A stretch of DNA of 64,000 nucleotides from Methanothermobacter sp. (GCF_030055425.1 NZ_JASFYE010000002.1:1-64000), one strand, 5' to 3'; shown: positions 19,302 to 28,534, counted from the first letter of the stretch. Program-made: numbers and translations. The notes: generated from the sequence alone by a model not told the origin.

Positions 19302-20194
19302 GGTATCACCAGTATTATTATTCCTGTTGCAGACACGATGAACAGGACAAGAGATATTGAACTCAGTTTCAGCGCATCTTTAAGCTTTTCAGTTGAAAGT
19401 AACTCTCTGGGATCCCCCAGAACATATACTCCTGGTTTTTCCAGCTGAACAGATAGTGCTCCGGCCGCTGCGGCCATTGTGAATCCTGAGTTTGGACTGG
19501 GAGTGTGTCTGGCGTCCCTGAGGAGTATCCTCAGTGAATTCTTCCAGTTCATGGACAGGAAAAACGCTGCAAGAACAATCATAAAACCTGTAACTCTGGA
19601 TGGTATGTAGTTAAGTATGTCATCAAGTCTGGCAGGGAACCATCCCAGGTCCCTGTTTTCGTCATCAAGGTATCCAACCATTGCATCAAGTGTATTAACG
19701 GCCCTGTAAAGGAATGCTCCTGGAAGTCCAAGTAGGATGAAGTAAAAAAGAGGCGCTGTAACAGAGTCTGTGAGGTTTTCTGTGAGTGTTTCAATGGTTG
19801 CTGAGATTATCTGCTCATCTGTGAGTGTGGTGGTGTCTCTACTCACAAGATAGGAAAGTTTCTCCCTTGCCTCATCAATGCTGTTATCCAGTGATCTTCC
19901 AATATCCAGGGCAGATGTAAAGAGCATCCTTATGGATATTACCGTTGACAGGAGCACTGCAGCTATCAGAGTGTATAGGGGTTCATTCAGGTACCCTATG
20001 AGTAGGGCCGGTGCTGTGAATACCGAGACAACCACCAGAGTCATTATTATTCCTGATAGACGCGTTTTATTGAGTATTCCTTTCATCCATGTTATGATTG
20101 AGCCCATGTGTACAACAGGGTGAAGTATGGTTGGGGGTTCTCCGAGTATAATGTCAATTAAAACTGCGAGTAACAGGACAGGGATTTCATTCAT
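19298..20194 (-). CDS. cbiB: Adenosylcobinamide-phosphate synthase
   Basis: A 298-residue membrane enzyme that attaches the aminopropanol (or its phosphate) arm to adenosylcobyric acid. Marks are DIILGEPPTILHPVVHMG near the N-terminus, NLTDSVTAPLFYFILLGLPGA and RAVNTLDAMVGY, and the DARHTPSPNSGFTMAA segment with four or five hydrophobic spans. It is the first gene of a cbiB-cbiG pair. Also called CobD in other nomenclature. Its start lies about 100 nt from the divergent DUF2299 gene. Confidence 0.92.
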   Translation of the reverse strand: MNEIPVLLLAVLIDIILGEPPTILHPVVHMGSIITWMKGILNKTRLSGIIMTLVVVSVFTAPALLIGYLNEPLYTLIAAVLLSTVISIRMLFTSALDIGRSLDNSIDEAREKLSYLVSRDTTTLTDEQIISATIETLTENLTDSVTAPLFYFILLGLPGAFLYRAVNTLDAMVGYLDDENRDLGWFPARLDDILNYIPSRVTGFMIVLAAFFLSMNWKNSLRILLRDARHTPSPNSGFTMAAAAGALSVQLEKPGVYVLGDPRELLSTEKLKDALKLSSISLVLFIVSATGIIILVIP

Positions 20195-20292
20195 GTTTTC
20201 CCTTTTTGTTGTGATTCATTATATACCAGTGACATGTAATAATTTCACCATGTTATATATTCATGGATAGATATAATTAGTTGTGTGATACC

Positions 20293-20760
20293 ATGCCAGA
20301 GAAGAAGATAAAGAAATGGCTTGAGGAGGAGGGTTTTCTGAGGATGGAGGTCCCTGACGAAAACGCCTCGTTCCATTATGTGATAAACTATCCAGAGGAT
20401 CATGTCATTGATATCATTCAGCCCACTGGAAAGAACGACATGATTCTCATAGCCTGTGCAACCAGTGTCAGTCCGGAGCACCAGTCAGGTATACGGGCCC
20501 TCAGCATGGAGAAAAGGACTGAATTCATATGGAAGGTTCGTTTTACCCTGAACAGGTTTGGAGTTGATTTCCAGCTTGATCATCCAGAGAACGTTCTGAA
20601 CAGTTATCTTGTAACCTCTGAGATATTCTCTGATGGCCTCTCAAAGGACAGGTTGATTTCAAGTATAAAAAATGTTTTCAGGGCTAAACTTCATGTCATG
20701 TGGATGATACAGGAACGCTTTGGTGAGGATAAACCTGAACACGACAGCATGTATGTGTGA
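20293..20760 (+). CDS. DUF2299 family protein
   Basis: A 155-residue soluble protein of the archaeal DUF2299 type: an N-terminal KKWLEEEGF helix, a beta-rich middle with HYVINYPEDHVIDIIQP, and a C-terminal helix LISSIKNVFRAKLHVMWMIQERF. No catalytic motif is evident; the fold may resemble type III secretion chaperones as suggested for the family. ATG at 20293 is used, preceded by GTGATACC; an in-frame TTG 12 nt earlier lies before that ribosome site. Its stop abuts the replication origin, so it marks the left border of oriC. Confidence 0.7.
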   Translation: MPEKKIKKWLEEEGFLRMEVPDENASFHYVINYPEDHVIDIIQPTGKNDMILIACATSVSPEHQSGIRALSMEKRTEFIWKVRFTLNRFGVDFQLDHPENVLNSYLVTSEIFSDGLSKDRLISSIKNVFRAKLHVMWMIQERFGEDKPEHDSMYV

Positions 20761-20766
20761 GGTTCA

Positions 20767-21044
20767 TTTCCAGTGAAAAATATCTATGAAGTGCTTCTGA
20801 GCATCTGGGAGAGATAGATTTCAACTGTAAATTTGTTTTTTGCACCATGAATCTGGTTTGAGGGACATCTATTTCAAGTGTAAATCTGTTCCAGTACATT
20901 TATGGGGCATGAGTGAGAGGTGCATTTCAACTGTAATTTACACATAATACTGATGGAAAGTGAGAGAGAGGTGAGTTTCAAGTGAAATCTTTGTTACAAT
21001 ATTAAATTTTAGAATTAACACGTGACATTGATTTCAACTGTAAA
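20767..21044 (-). repeat. Left array of Orc1/Cdc6 boxes (six, minus orientation)
   Basis: Boxes at 20767-20779 (degenerate), 20819-20831, 20872-20884 (perfect TTTCAAGTGTAAA), 20925-20937, 20976-20987 (one base short) and 21032-21044. Offsets are 52, 53, 53, 51 and 56 bases, about five helical turns. Each is preceded on the plus strand by a G/A-rich run (GAGAGG, GGGAGAGA, GAGGGACA), the complement of the TCTCCC flank of the right boxes. The common variant TTTCAACTGTAAA has one C for G. Confidence 0.85.
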
Positions 21045-21098
21045 ATTGTTGGATGTTCCTGGTCAGACACACCTGGGAAATCCTATCCCTTACATTGG

Positions 21099-21407
21099 CT
21101 ACATTCAAAAATGCATGTCTTCAACATAACAGTAACCAGATCCTGTATTTACACTTGAAATGCATGTCTCCCTTTCAGTATCCCAGCATTTCAGGAATCG
21201 TTACACTTGAAATGCATGTCTCCCATTCATGGATAGATGGACAGATAATCGTTACACTTGAAATGCATGTCTCCCATTCACATTCAGGCAGACTGCCAGA
21301 GCAAATTTACACTTGAAATGCATGTCTCACTGGCCTTATTATGAAAAGGGTTGATATTAATAAAAACTTTTATCTAAGAGTTAGAATAAGAAAATTTACA
21401 CTTGAAA
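21099..21407 (+). repeat. Right array of Orc1/Cdc6 boxes (five plus one decayed)
   Basis: Boxes TTTACACTTGAAA or GTTACACTTGAAA at 21148-21160, 21200-21212, 21251-21263, 21306-21318 and 21395-21407. Four carry the downstream extension TGCATGTCTC, giving full-length origin recognition boxes; a sixth site at about 21099-21120 keeps only TGCATGTCT with a decayed core. Offsets are 52, 51, 55 and then 89; the last gap is filled by AT-rich DNA (21334-21397), the best candidate for the unwinding element. Confidence 0.85.
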
Positions 21408-21464
21408 CTTATCACCTCGCTTATTGGGTGATCTGAAGGGGCACTGCCAGTATTAAAAGGAAAA

Positions 21465-21501
21465 CCTCAAAACCCTAGGGACTGTCATTCCAGTTTTGAG
21501 G
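21465..21501. promoter_or_regulatory. Inverted repeat in cdc6 leader
   Basis: CCTCAAAAC (21465-21473) and GTTTTGAGG (21493-21501) pair perfectly over nine bases around a 19-base centre. The site lies between the last origin box and the cdc6 start, 57 nt from the ATG. It could be a regulator site or an RNA hairpin in the leader; no T-run follows, so a terminator is unlikely. Confidence 0.4.
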
Positions 21502-21557
21502 CCCTTAAAATAAATTCAAGCAGCAGTTTTCTCTAAAACTTTATTTGAAGTGGTACT

Positions 21558-22706
21558 ATGAATATTTTTGATGAGATAGGGGACAAAGAATCTGTTTTTA
21601 AGGATAAGAAATATCTCGACCACAGGTTTCTACCTGACAGGCTGCCTCACAGGGAGGAACAGATACGTTCAATAGCCAAGTACTGGGTTGAAGCACTGAA
21701 TGGAGTCACACCACCGGACATAACAATATATGGAAAAACAGGTACAGGGAAAACTGCGGTTGCCAAATTCGCCATGAAACAGCTCAAGGAAGCATCAAGG
21801 GACTGTGATGTTAACATAAGGACGGAGTACATTCGCTGCACAGATTACACAACAGAGTATCAGGTCATAGCAAGGCTCTGCCAGCAGCTTGGTCGTGATG
21901 TCCCCTACCGTGGCTGGACAAAGGCTGAGATAGTCAACACATTCAGGAACATGTTCAAGAAAAATGCCTTTGGCCAGGACATGATACTCCTTGTTGTCCT
22001 TGACGAGATAGATATACTCCTGAGGAACGATGGTGACGGCCTGCTCTACACCCTCACAAGGACAGATAATGTCTCCATACTATCCATAAGTAACTACGTT
22101 GAATTTAAAAAATTCATAAAACCACGAGTAAGGAGCAGTCTGAGGGACAGGGAGATAGTCTTCCCACCCTACGGCGCCCAGCAGCTTGTTGATATACTCG
22201 AGGAAAGATCCAAACTGTCCTTCAAGGAGGGTGCACTTGATGACGATGTAATACCCCTCTGCGCAGCACTTGCAGCCAAGGAGGAGGGTGACGCAAGGTA
22301 TGCCCTTGACCTTCTCAGGACCGCAGGTGAAATTGCAGATGAAAGGGATTCAGATATGGTTAAGGGGGACTTTGTGAGGGAAGCCAAGGACTACATAGAG
22401 CACAACAAGATCACAGACATCATACTGACTCTACCCAGCCAGCAGCAGAGGGTCCTTGAGGCGATACTCTACCTCACAAAGAGAAAGGAGGAGATAACCT
22501 CAGGAAGGCTCTATGAGGTCTACAAGGAGATATCAAAGGGTGATTCAGTTTCATACAGAAGAATATTTGACTTCATAAATGAACTCGAAATGCTTGGACT
22601 CATATCAACCAACACGGTCTCTAGGGGAAGGGGAAAGGGACGCACCAATATCATAGACCTCCAGTGCGAAACTTCACTCCTGGAGGACTCACTCTGGGGA
22701 GTCTGA
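21558..22706 (+). CDS. cdc6: Orc1/Cdc6 replication initiator
   Basis: A 382-residue AAA+ initiator that binds the origin boxes next to it and helps load MCM. Walker A is GKTGTGKT (59-66), Walker B VVLDEID (146-152), sensor 1 SISN (176-179) and sensor 2 [11 protein letters not shown] (244-254); residues 285-380 form the winged helix that reads the box ([21 protein letters not shown]). All catalytic residues are intact. Its position beside the origin marks it as the origin-linked paralogue (Cdc6-1). The last 18 nt overlap the convergent pyrB gene. Start ATG lies after TGGTACT, a weak ribosome site. Confidence 0.95.
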   Translation: MNIFDEIGDKESVFKDKKYLDHRFLPDRLPHREEQIRSIAKYWVEALNGVTPPDITIYGKTGTGKTAVAKFAMKQLKEASRDCDVNIRTEYIRCTDYTTEYQVIARLCQQLGRDVPYRGWTKAEIVNTFRNMFKKNAFGQDMILLVVLDEIDILLRNDGDGLLYTLTRTDNVSILSISNYVEFKKFIKPRVRSSLRDREIVFPPYGAQQLVDILEERSKLSFKEGALDDDVIPLCAALAAKEEGDARYALDLLRTAGEIADERDSDMVKGDFVREAKDYIEHNKITDIILTLPSQQQRVLEAILYLTKRKEEITSGRLYEVYKEISKGDSVSYRRIFDFINELEMLGLISTNTVSRGRGKGRTNIIDLQCETSLLEDSLWGV

Positions 22707-23615
22707 TCTTTCTCTTATCAGCATCTTGAGAAGAGCCATTCTCACAGGCACACCGTAGAATGCCTGCCTGAAATACATCGCCTGTGGAAGCGAATCAACC
22801 TCAGGGGATATTTCATCTATCCTTGGAAGCGGGTGCATTACGATGAGGTCCCTATCGGTGACCATGTCTCTGTCTATATGATAGGCCCCTCTGATCCTTG
22901 AATATTCCTCTGGGTCTGGAAAGCGTTCCTTCTGTATTCTTGTAACATAGAGGACGTCCACATCATCTATAACATCATCCAGCCTCTCGGTCTCTGTAAC
23001 CTCTACACCACTACCTTCAAGGTCATGTATGACACTGTCAGGCATTCTGAGCTCAGGGGGCGATACAAAACTCATTCTCACACCGAAAACAGCAAGTGCA
23101 TAGGCCAGTGAGTGCACTGTCCGGCCATACTTCAGGTCCCCCACAAGTGCAACATTGAGGGATCCTATTTTACCAAAGAACCTCTTCATTGTGTAGAGGT
23201 CAAGGAGGGTCTGGGTGGGGTGCTGACCTGCCCCATCACCGGCATTGATAACCGGAACATCCACAATGTCTGAGATGTAACGGGCAGCCCCCTCAAGACT
23301 GTGCCTTATCACAATTGCATCGGAGTAGCCTGAAAGCATCATTGCGGTGTCGGTCAGACTTTCGCCCTTGGTAGCGGATGTTGCGCCTGTATCTGCAAAT
23401 CCAACCACACTGCCCCCCAGCCTCTTCATTGCAGTTTCAAATGAAAGTCGTGTCCTTGTTGATGGTTCATAGAACATCATCCCAAGTATCTTTCCTGTAA
23501 GAACACTGGAGGACCTTTCTCCAGATGCAACTGGCTCCATCTTTTCTGCTTCCCTCAGAATGAACTCTATATCATCCTTTCCAAAGTCCTTTATTGAGAT
23601 AACATTTTCAAACAT
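22689..23615 (-). CDS. pyrB: Aspartate carbamoyltransferase catalytic chain
   Basis: A 308-residue enzyme joining carbamoyl phosphate and aspartate, first committed step of pyrimidine synthesis. The carbamoyl phosphate site STRTRLSF (52-59), [12 protein letters not shown] and the aspartate-loop region MHPLPRIDE are all present, and the fold length matches catalytic chains. The regulatory chain PyrI is not adjacent. ATG at 23615 is used with GAGGGA upstream; a TTG three bases earlier is in frame. The gene follows trmI by 9 nt on the same strand. Confidence 0.93.
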   Translation of the reverse strand: MFENVISIKDFGKDDIEFILREAEKMEPVASGERSSSVLTGKILGMMFYEPSTRTRLSFETAMKRLGGSVVGFADTGATSATKGESLTDTAMMLSGYSDAIVIRHSLEGAARYISDIVDVPVINAGDGAGQHPTQTLLDLYTMKRFFGKIGSLNVALVGDLKYGRTVHSLAYALAVFGVRMSFVSPPELRMPDSVIHDLEGSGVEVTETERLDDVIDDVDVLYVTRIQKERFPDPEEYSRIRGAYHIDRDMVTDRDLIVMHPLPRIDEISPEVDSLPQAMYFRQAFYGVPVRMALLKMLIRERSDSPE

Positions 23616-23624
23616 CAAATCCCT

Positions 23625-24356
23625 CTAGACCTTTCTCATGAATGTGAGGTATCCTGTGTGTCCGACCATTCTGGTCCTGGGGCGTGTACCCTTCCTCCTG
23701 ACCTCAATTTCACGTTCAATTATCTCGGATGTCCTCATATCTGCAAATCCCAGCTTTGAGCCGACCCTGTGCAGAATTTTAACCTGTTCAATGTAGGGGT
23801 TGTAGAAAACTGCCCAACCCCCTCTAATAAGGGATTCATGCAGATCCTCCATAAGCTCCCATGGCTGGGGAAGATCCAGGAAGACCAGGTCCAGGTCATC
23901 CTCATCTATACCCTCCTTTATGTCCCTGTTTTTGACCACAATATTCTTAAATCCGAAGTCCCTGATGTTCCTTTCTGCAACCTCTGCAAAGTCCTCCCGT
24001 ATCTCATAGGTTGTAACATGCCCTGATTCACCCACCACATTTGCCAGGTACATTGCAACTGTACCTGCCCCTGTACCTGCATCAACAACCCTTGAGCCGT
24101 TCACTATCCCTGTGTATGCACAGATCATCCCTATGTCCTTGGGAAGGAGGATGGAGCACCTCCTCTCCATGAGTTCAAGGTAATCTGAAAGGCTGGGTTT
24201 AAGGACATACACCTCCCTTCCAAGGTGGGTTCTGAGCACATCTCCTGGTCTGGCCTCCTCTATCATCCGGGACTGGATGATTCCCATGTCACTCTGAAAG
24301 TCCTCCCCTGTCTTCAGGAGGTACTTTTTACCCCTTTCATCCATGAGTATACGCAA
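23625..24356 (-). CDS. trmI: tRNA (adenine-N1)-methyltransferase, TrmI family
   Basis: A 243-residue SAM-dependent enzyme that makes m1A at position 58 (and in archaea also 57) of the tRNA T-loop. The SAM site is VVDAGTGAGTVAMYLA (90-105); the catalytic-site segment LVFLDLPQPWE is near 155, where TrmI has its conserved aspartate; an N-terminal beta domain (1-60) fits the family. The start is TTG at 24356 with GGGTGAT 3 nt upstream. It sits between hef and pyrB with gaps of about 10 nt, so the three probably share a transcript. Confidence 0.9.
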   Translation of the reverse strand: MRILMDERGKKYLLKTGEDFQSDMGIIQSRMIEEARPGDVLRTHLGREVYVLKPSLSDYLELMERRCSILLPKDIGMICAYTGIVNGSRVVDAGTGAGTVAMYLANVVGESGHVTTYEIREDFAEVAERNIRDFGFKNIVVKNRDIKEGIDEDDLDLVFLDLPQPWELMEDLHESLIRGGWAVFYNPYIEQVKILHRVGSKLGFADMRTSEIIEREIEVRRKGTRPRTRMVGHTGYLTFMRKV

Positions 24357-24367
24357 TTGATCACCCT

Positions 24368-26572
24368 CTAATTTTTTTCTGAATCTCTGAATTCTGCTTC
24401 AATAACCTTTCTGATCTCGGATGCTATCCTTTTACCGATTCCCTCCACTTCCATGAGCTCCTTCTCTGATGCGTTCATAACAGCTTCAACCGAACCGAAA
24501 CTTTCAAGGAGCCTTCTGGCATACTTGGATCCAATGTAGGGAAGTGACTCCACAATGAAAAGCTGCTTTTCCTGGAGGGTGAGGGGTTTCTTATCTGTCC
24601 TGATACGCATGTCAGGTTTTCCCTCCCTCTGTTCCCTCAGGGCTATCCTCCTTATCATTGCAGCTGTATCTGCAGGGGACCTTGTGGGGATTATGGGTAT
24701 TCCAAAGTCCACCGCAACGGATGCAAGGGCACCCCTCACAGCATCTGGGTTCATGAAGCCCGAGTAGAGGTCATCACCCTCTATTATCATCACAGGGCGC
24801 TTGAAGTTTTCCACCATCTCCCTGGCCTGTCTGTAAAGTCTCTTATCCATAATTGACCCCAGGAAATCCTGGGTGGTTTTTCTTTCAATCACAGTGTCAT
24901 CGCTGACCTGATAATCACCCACAGAGAGTGTTCTGAGTTCAAAGTCCACCCCAATCTTCCTGAGCTCCCTGAGGACCCTTGAGTTAACCTCACGAGAATC
25001 CACGTAGATGAATGGTCTTTCACCATCAGTTTCAGGAAACCCAAGGGGCGTCAGTTCAATTTTCATGGAACCCCCCCTGAGGCTTTCCTTCATGTTTTTT
25101 TCCTTCCTTATACTTGAGTAATAGTAGGCCTCGTCCCGGGTTTTCTCAGTCATGAGGACAACCATTCTTCCTGATCTTCTTCTTCCTGTCCTTCCCCTCC
25201 TCTGTATCATCCTTATCTCTGATGGGACAGGCTCGTACATGACCACGAGGTCAACTGAGGGTATATCTATTCCCTCCTCTGCCACGCTGGTTGATATGAG
25301 AACATCGTGGTTTCCCATCCTGAATGACTTGATTATATCCCTCTGCTGTTTCTGGGTGAGACCCTTTTCACCGCTTCTACTGTTCTGACCATAAAATTTA
25401 ACGGCGTTTATTCCCTCACGTACACAGCGCTGGTATATTTCCTCAAGGGTGTCACGGAACTGGGTGAAAACTATTATTCTTGAGTCTCCGCCTTCAAGTT
25501 CCTTTCTGAGTATTTCAATGAGTCTGTCAAGTTTCGGGTGTTCAACCCCTGAAACAGAGGCCTTCCTGGTGAGGTACATGGCCCTTGTGAAGTCAGGGTC
25601 CATAATGAGGCTTCTGGCAGCCCTTGTGTTCTTCTTTTTAAGTCGGGTGAGGTATCTGAGAAGCGGATGGATCCCCTGGGTTTCAAGGAGTTCAAGGGCG
25701 TGCTCAACATTTATTGAGGCTGCTATGAGTGATATGGCCCTGTAACATGATTTTGGAGGATTTGATGAGCGGGCGATCCTGTTCTGAACACGGCCCCTGG
25801 CCTTCAGGAGGTCCCTTTTACCCACACTCACAGTCTCTATAACTCCAAGGTTCTTGAGCATCTTCAGACGCGTCTTTAAAACCTTCTTCAGGAGGTCCCT
25901 TATCTCCTCAAGTTCAGGCTGCATCTTAACCCTGACCCATTCTATCCTGATGGGCTTGAGGTAGGGCCTGACATCCGGGTCCTTTTCTGTCTTCACAACC
26001 ACCTCGTTGAGGAAGAGGTTACTGCAGACGGTTTTTATTTTGTCCTCATCTGCACCCGGGGAGGCTGTCAATCCAAGTATAAGGGGGTTTTTCGCGGTCT
26101 GCATATAAGTGGATGCAAGGAAGACGTAGGAGTAGGAACCAACGGCACGGTGGCACTCATCAAATACCAGGAGTGAAACGTCGCTGAGGTCGTACCTCCC
26201 GGCCAGGATATCTGATTCTATTGTCTGGGGTGTTGCAGATATGACCCTGGACTCATTCCAGCGCCTCACCCTTTCCTCAGGGTTTATACTCCCTGTGAGT
26301 GACGTGCATGGTGCGAGAAGGAACTCCCGTAAGCTCTCCTCATGCTGTATGGCCAGCGGTTTGCTGGGTGATAAAATGAGTACTCTGGACCCCCTGTATT
26401 TCTGCAGCCTCTCTGCAGCAACCAGAACGGCAACAATGGTTTTTCCAAGGGCCGTGGGAGCCACTATCATTGAGTTACCCTTCTTTAGGACGTCTGCTGC
26501 CAGTAACTGCTGGTAGGTCCTCGCCTCGACTGTCCCCGGTTTTATCAGTGGGTGCTCTATGTACCTTGCCAT
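24368..26572 (-). CDS. hef: Hef helicase/XPF-family nuclease
   Basis: A 734-residue stalled-fork repair protein, archaeal relative of FANCM and XPF. The SF2 helicase has motif I APTALGKT (38-45), motif II DECH (138-141), SATP motif III variant (112-115) and motif VI QRRGRTGRR. An ERKT nuclease core (about 560) with VDSREVNSR upstream follows, and the C-terminus has tandem helix-hairpin-helix elements (SLPYIGSKYARRLLESFGS, VEGIGKRIASEI). Both enzymatic halves look intact. Its product acts on forked DNA. The gene lies near the replication origin and is read away from the region 26573-26715. Confidence 0.92.
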   Translation of the reverse strand: MARYIEHPLIKPGTVEARTYQQLLAADVLKKGNSMIVAPTALGKTIVAVLVAAERLQKYRGSRVLILSPSKPLAIQHEESLREFLLAPCTSLTGSINPEERVRRWNESRVISATPQTIESDILAGRYDLSDVSLLVFDECHRAVGSYSYVFLASTYMQTAKNPLILGLTASPGADEDKIKTVCSNLFLNEVVVKTEKDPDVRPYLKPIRIEWVRVKMQPELEEIRDLLKKVLKTRLKMLKNLGVIETVSVGKRDLLKARGRVQNRIARSSNPPKSCYRAISLIAASINVEHALELLETQGIHPLLRYLTRLKKKNTRAARSLIMDPDFTRAMYLTRKASVSGVEHPKLDRLIEILRKELEGGDSRIIVFTQFRDTLEEIYQRCVREGINAVKFYGQNSRSGEKGLTQKQQRDIIKSFRMGNHDVLISTSVAEEGIDIPSVDLVVMYEPVPSEIRMIQRRGRTGRRRSGRMVVLMTEKTRDEAYYYSSIRKEKNMKESLRGGSMKIELTPLGFPETDGERPFIYVDSREVNSRVLRELRKIGVDFELRTLSVGDYQVSDDTVIERKTTQDFLGSIMDKRLYRQAREMVENFKRPVMIIEGDDLYSGFMNPDAVRGALASVAVDFGIPIIPTRSPADTAAMIRRIALREQREGKPDMRIRTDKKPLTLQEKQLFIVESLPYIGSKYARRLLESFGSVEAVMNASEKELMEVEGIGKRIASEIRKVIEAEFRDSEKN

Positions 26573-26601
26573 GGTCTTCTATCTGGTGATCAATTTATTT
26601 A

Positions 26602-26614
26602 ATGATTTAATCAT
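26602..26614. promoter_or_regulatory. 13-base perfect palindrome upstream of hef
   Basis: ATGATT and AATCAT around one T, 30 nt upstream of the hef ATG in a 143-nt gap that has no gene. It could be a regulator site. Short and AT-rich, so chance cannot be excluded. The rest of the gap (26615-26715) shows nothing else but AT-rich DNA. Confidence 0.25.
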
Positions 26615-26715
26615 GGCATCGGCTGTTAATGCATATGCTGGAGCGAGATGTAAAGTAGAATTAAATTTCTGGTACCCACAGGGGAAATAAAAAATAGAAA
26701 TTAGGGGACTTAAAA

Positions 26716-27036
26716 TTATGCAAGGACTGATGCGGCTGCAAGCACCGCCGCTGTGGTCATGGTGCTGAGGTGGCATGCGTATAGGGGAGAGGTCTGGAAG
26801 TTATCCCTGAGTACAGGGAAAAACTGGGTGTAGGCTGATATACCCGCCAGGAGCTGGAGGGCCACAGCAGGATAAATGAAATTTCCACCACCCGTCACAA
26901 GATTCAGTCCTGTTGCAATGAGCGCAAGGATGAGGACCCCGAAGTGGGGTGCCATCCTCATCCCCATTATACGGAATGTTATGAAACCTGAGGGGATCCC
27001 TGCAAGTAGCAGAGCAAGCACAATAACCTGATACAT
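26716..27036 (-). CDS. Small membrane protein of unknown function
   Basis: A 106-residue protein with three hydrophobic spans (about 2-20, 33-49, 55-66 plus a hydrophobic C-terminus at 90-106). No family recognised. It lies 10 nt downstream of the TusA-DsrE fusion gene and two genes downstream of the DUF169 gene on the same strand, so it is likely a membrane part of that operon. A role in moving sulfur compounds across the membrane would fit but is only inferred from neighbours. Confidence 0.55.
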   Translation of the reverse strand: MYQVIVLALLLAGIPSGFITFRIMGMRMAPHFGVLILALIATGLNLVTGGGNFIYPAVALQLLAGISAYTQFFPVLRDNFQTSPLYACHLSTMTTAAVLAAASVLA

Positions 27037-27046
27037 CCTATCACCT

Positions 27047-27844
27047 CTAGAAGTTAACTACGGCGTACTTGGGGTCGCTGAGGAGTGTTATGAACGTTGC
27101 GGCCCCAGCGATTTTACATCCTTCTGTTATTTTATCTTCTGTGAGCCCCCTGAACTGGGCGCTCATCTCGCAGACATAGACTTTAGCACCCATTCCAATT
27201 ACCTCCTCCATGAGTTCATTGAGGGCAGGGAAGGCAGGGTGTTTAACCTTTGCTGCTGCGCCCCTCCTGGCAAGGCTCACACCATCCATCAGAAGGAACA
27301 CAGTGACGTCCTTACCCATGCTCAGGGCGGCCTTTGAGAATATGAATGTGGCGTAGGCCCTCTCCGCATTACCTGTTCCATTGCTCTGAATAACCAGGAC
27401 CCTGTCCCTTCCTCTGAATTCCTTTTTCTCGGTCTTTTCTATTTTTTCAAGTATAAGGCTGGTATTTGATTTTTCTATCACCCTGGCGTTCATTTCAGGG
27501 GCTGAAACCGCAAGGTCATCGATAACGTCCTCACTTCCGGACTTTATTTTTATCCTCATCCCCGGTTTCATTGATGATAGTTTTTCGCCTACGATTATAA
27601 GGGGTCCAGGACAGGTTTCACCGGTGACGTCCACCTCTTCAATCTCTCCACGTGAAATATCAACCACCACACCATCAGGTCCCTTTTTAGCAGAATAATT
27701 CATTCCGTACCTGGCTGCAACCTTTTGAATCTCTTCATAGTTCTCCCTGAGTATCAGCTGGAGGTTTTCCTGGCCATTCTTCAGGATGTTGTCTGTGATT
27801 ATGGCTGCAGCGTACCTGTTTACTCCTCTGAGGTTGATCCTCAT
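27047..27844 (-). CDS. TusA/SirA-like and DsrE-like fusion protein
   Basis: A 265-residue fusion. Residues 1-66 are an unassigned helical domain; 67-130 are TusA-like with the CPGPLI motif (C78 as sulfur carrier cysteine); 150-262 are DsrE-like (VLVIQSNGTGNAERAYATF, VTVFLLMDGV, C-terminal KVYVCEMSAQFRGL with a cysteine in the DsrE active position). TusA and DsrE domains pass persulfide sulfur between proteins, so this is a candidate sulfur-transfer protein with both carriers in one chain. ATG at 27844 is chosen: GGGGGT lies 5 nt upstream and the gene then avoids overlapping DUF169; ATG 27856 is the alternative. Confidence 0.75.
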   Translation of the reverse strand: MRINLRGVNRYAAAIITDNILKNGQENLQLILRENYEEIQKVAARYGMNYSAKKGPDGVVVDISRGEIEEVDVTGETCPGPLIIVGEKLSSMKPGMRIKIKSGSEDVIDDLAVSAPEMNARVIEKSNTSLILEKIEKTEKKEFRGRDRVLVIQSNGTGNAERAYATFIFSKAALSMGKDVTVFLLMDGVSLARRGAAAKVKHPAFPALNELMEEVIGMGAKVYVCEMSAQFRGLTEDKITEGCKIAGAATFITLLSDPKYAVVNF

Positions 27845-27846
27845 GT

Positions 27847-28518
27847 TTACCCCCATTTATCCCTGAATTTTCTGAGGGCATCCACTATTCCCTCAAGTTC
27901 CTCTGCAGGGACTCCAACTGCAAGTTCCTCTGGCTTTATTCCGGCATATTTTCTTGACCCGTTGCATCCCATTGTAATGTTTGGAAGGCCCCTCTGGATG
28001 ACCGCAGCCACTGCATCTGCACAGAGTGACTGTATACCTGAGTAGTCCCCTGTGATTCTGCCACCCCTCTCATGGAGGTATGCCTGGCTGAGTCTCAGTG
28101 CCTGGGCAGGTTTGAGTATCAGCACAACCACGTCGGGTTCAAAGTCAGCATCCTCAAGTGGAGCGTACTCTGAGGCATAATATTCCTCATCTAGCATTGG
28201 CACAGCCTTCACGGTTTCATGGGCCGCTTCAGGGGTGCTGTAGTTTCCGAGTTTGTGGTACATGCTCCCATCTGCAACAGGCGCTGGAAGGCTGCAGAGG
28301 CCCATGGCAGCGGCGCCACCCTTACAGAGGTGTTCCTCTGCTGTCGCATGGCCCTTCATCCCCTTTAATCTGGCCTCCTGTATGAACTCGCAGTGCCTCC
28401 TTTTTTCAAGTCTGGGACCTGATGTTTCTTCATCTGCCTTAACAAGTTTGACAGCCACGGGGCTGCCCTCCATCTGCAGGAGTTCTTTGAGTTCACCCGC
28501 GATTTTTTTGTAATCCAT
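27847..28518 (-). CDS. DUF169 family protein
   Basis: A 223-residue soluble protein of the DUF169 family. Typical marks are the PVAVKLVK start, the cysteine CEFIQEAR, HLCKGGAAAMGL and the C-terminal MGCNGSRKYAGI. Cysteines at about 43, 65, 75, 166 and 184 could bind a metal or Fe-S cluster. Activity is unknown. It leads a three-gene minus-strand operon with the TusA-DsrE fusion and the small membrane protein, and faces the HTH-GAF regulator across two palindromes. The ribosome site is GAGGTGG before ATG. Confidence 0.75.
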   Translation of the reverse strand: MDYKKIAGELKELLQMEGSPVAVKLVKADEETSGPRLEKRRHCEFIQEARLKGMKGHATAEEHLCKGGAAAMGLCSLPAPVADGSMYHKLGNYSTPEAAHETVKAVPMLDEEYYASEYAPLEDADFEPDVVVLILKPAQALRLSQAYLHERGGRITGDYSGIQSLCADAVAAVIQRGLPNITMGCNGSRKYAGIKPEELAVGVPAEELEGIVDALRKFRDKWG

Positions 28519-28534
28519 ACAACCACCTCAACAT

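Larger units (their letters stand above)
20767..21407. other. Chromosomal replication origin (oriC)
   Basis: About 640 bp of non-coding DNA just upstream of orc1/cdc6 with repeated Orc1/Cdc6 boxes of the core TTTACACTTGAAA in two opposed arrays. Work recalled on the M. thermautotrophicus origin describes this 13-base box and binding by Cdc6-1. Left boxes read TTTCAAGTGTAAA on the plus strand, right boxes TTTACACTTGAAA. AT-rich stretches at 20985-21022 and 21334-21397 could melt first. An archaeal origin beside its own initiator gene is the usual arrangement. Confidence 0.92.

Noticed and set aside
20761-21410. Regularly spaced repeats that might suggest a CRISPR array
   Set aside because: The repeats are short, degenerate and in two opposite orientations, they match the known Orc1/Cdc6 box, and the cdc6 gene is adjacent. 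No cas genes are present.
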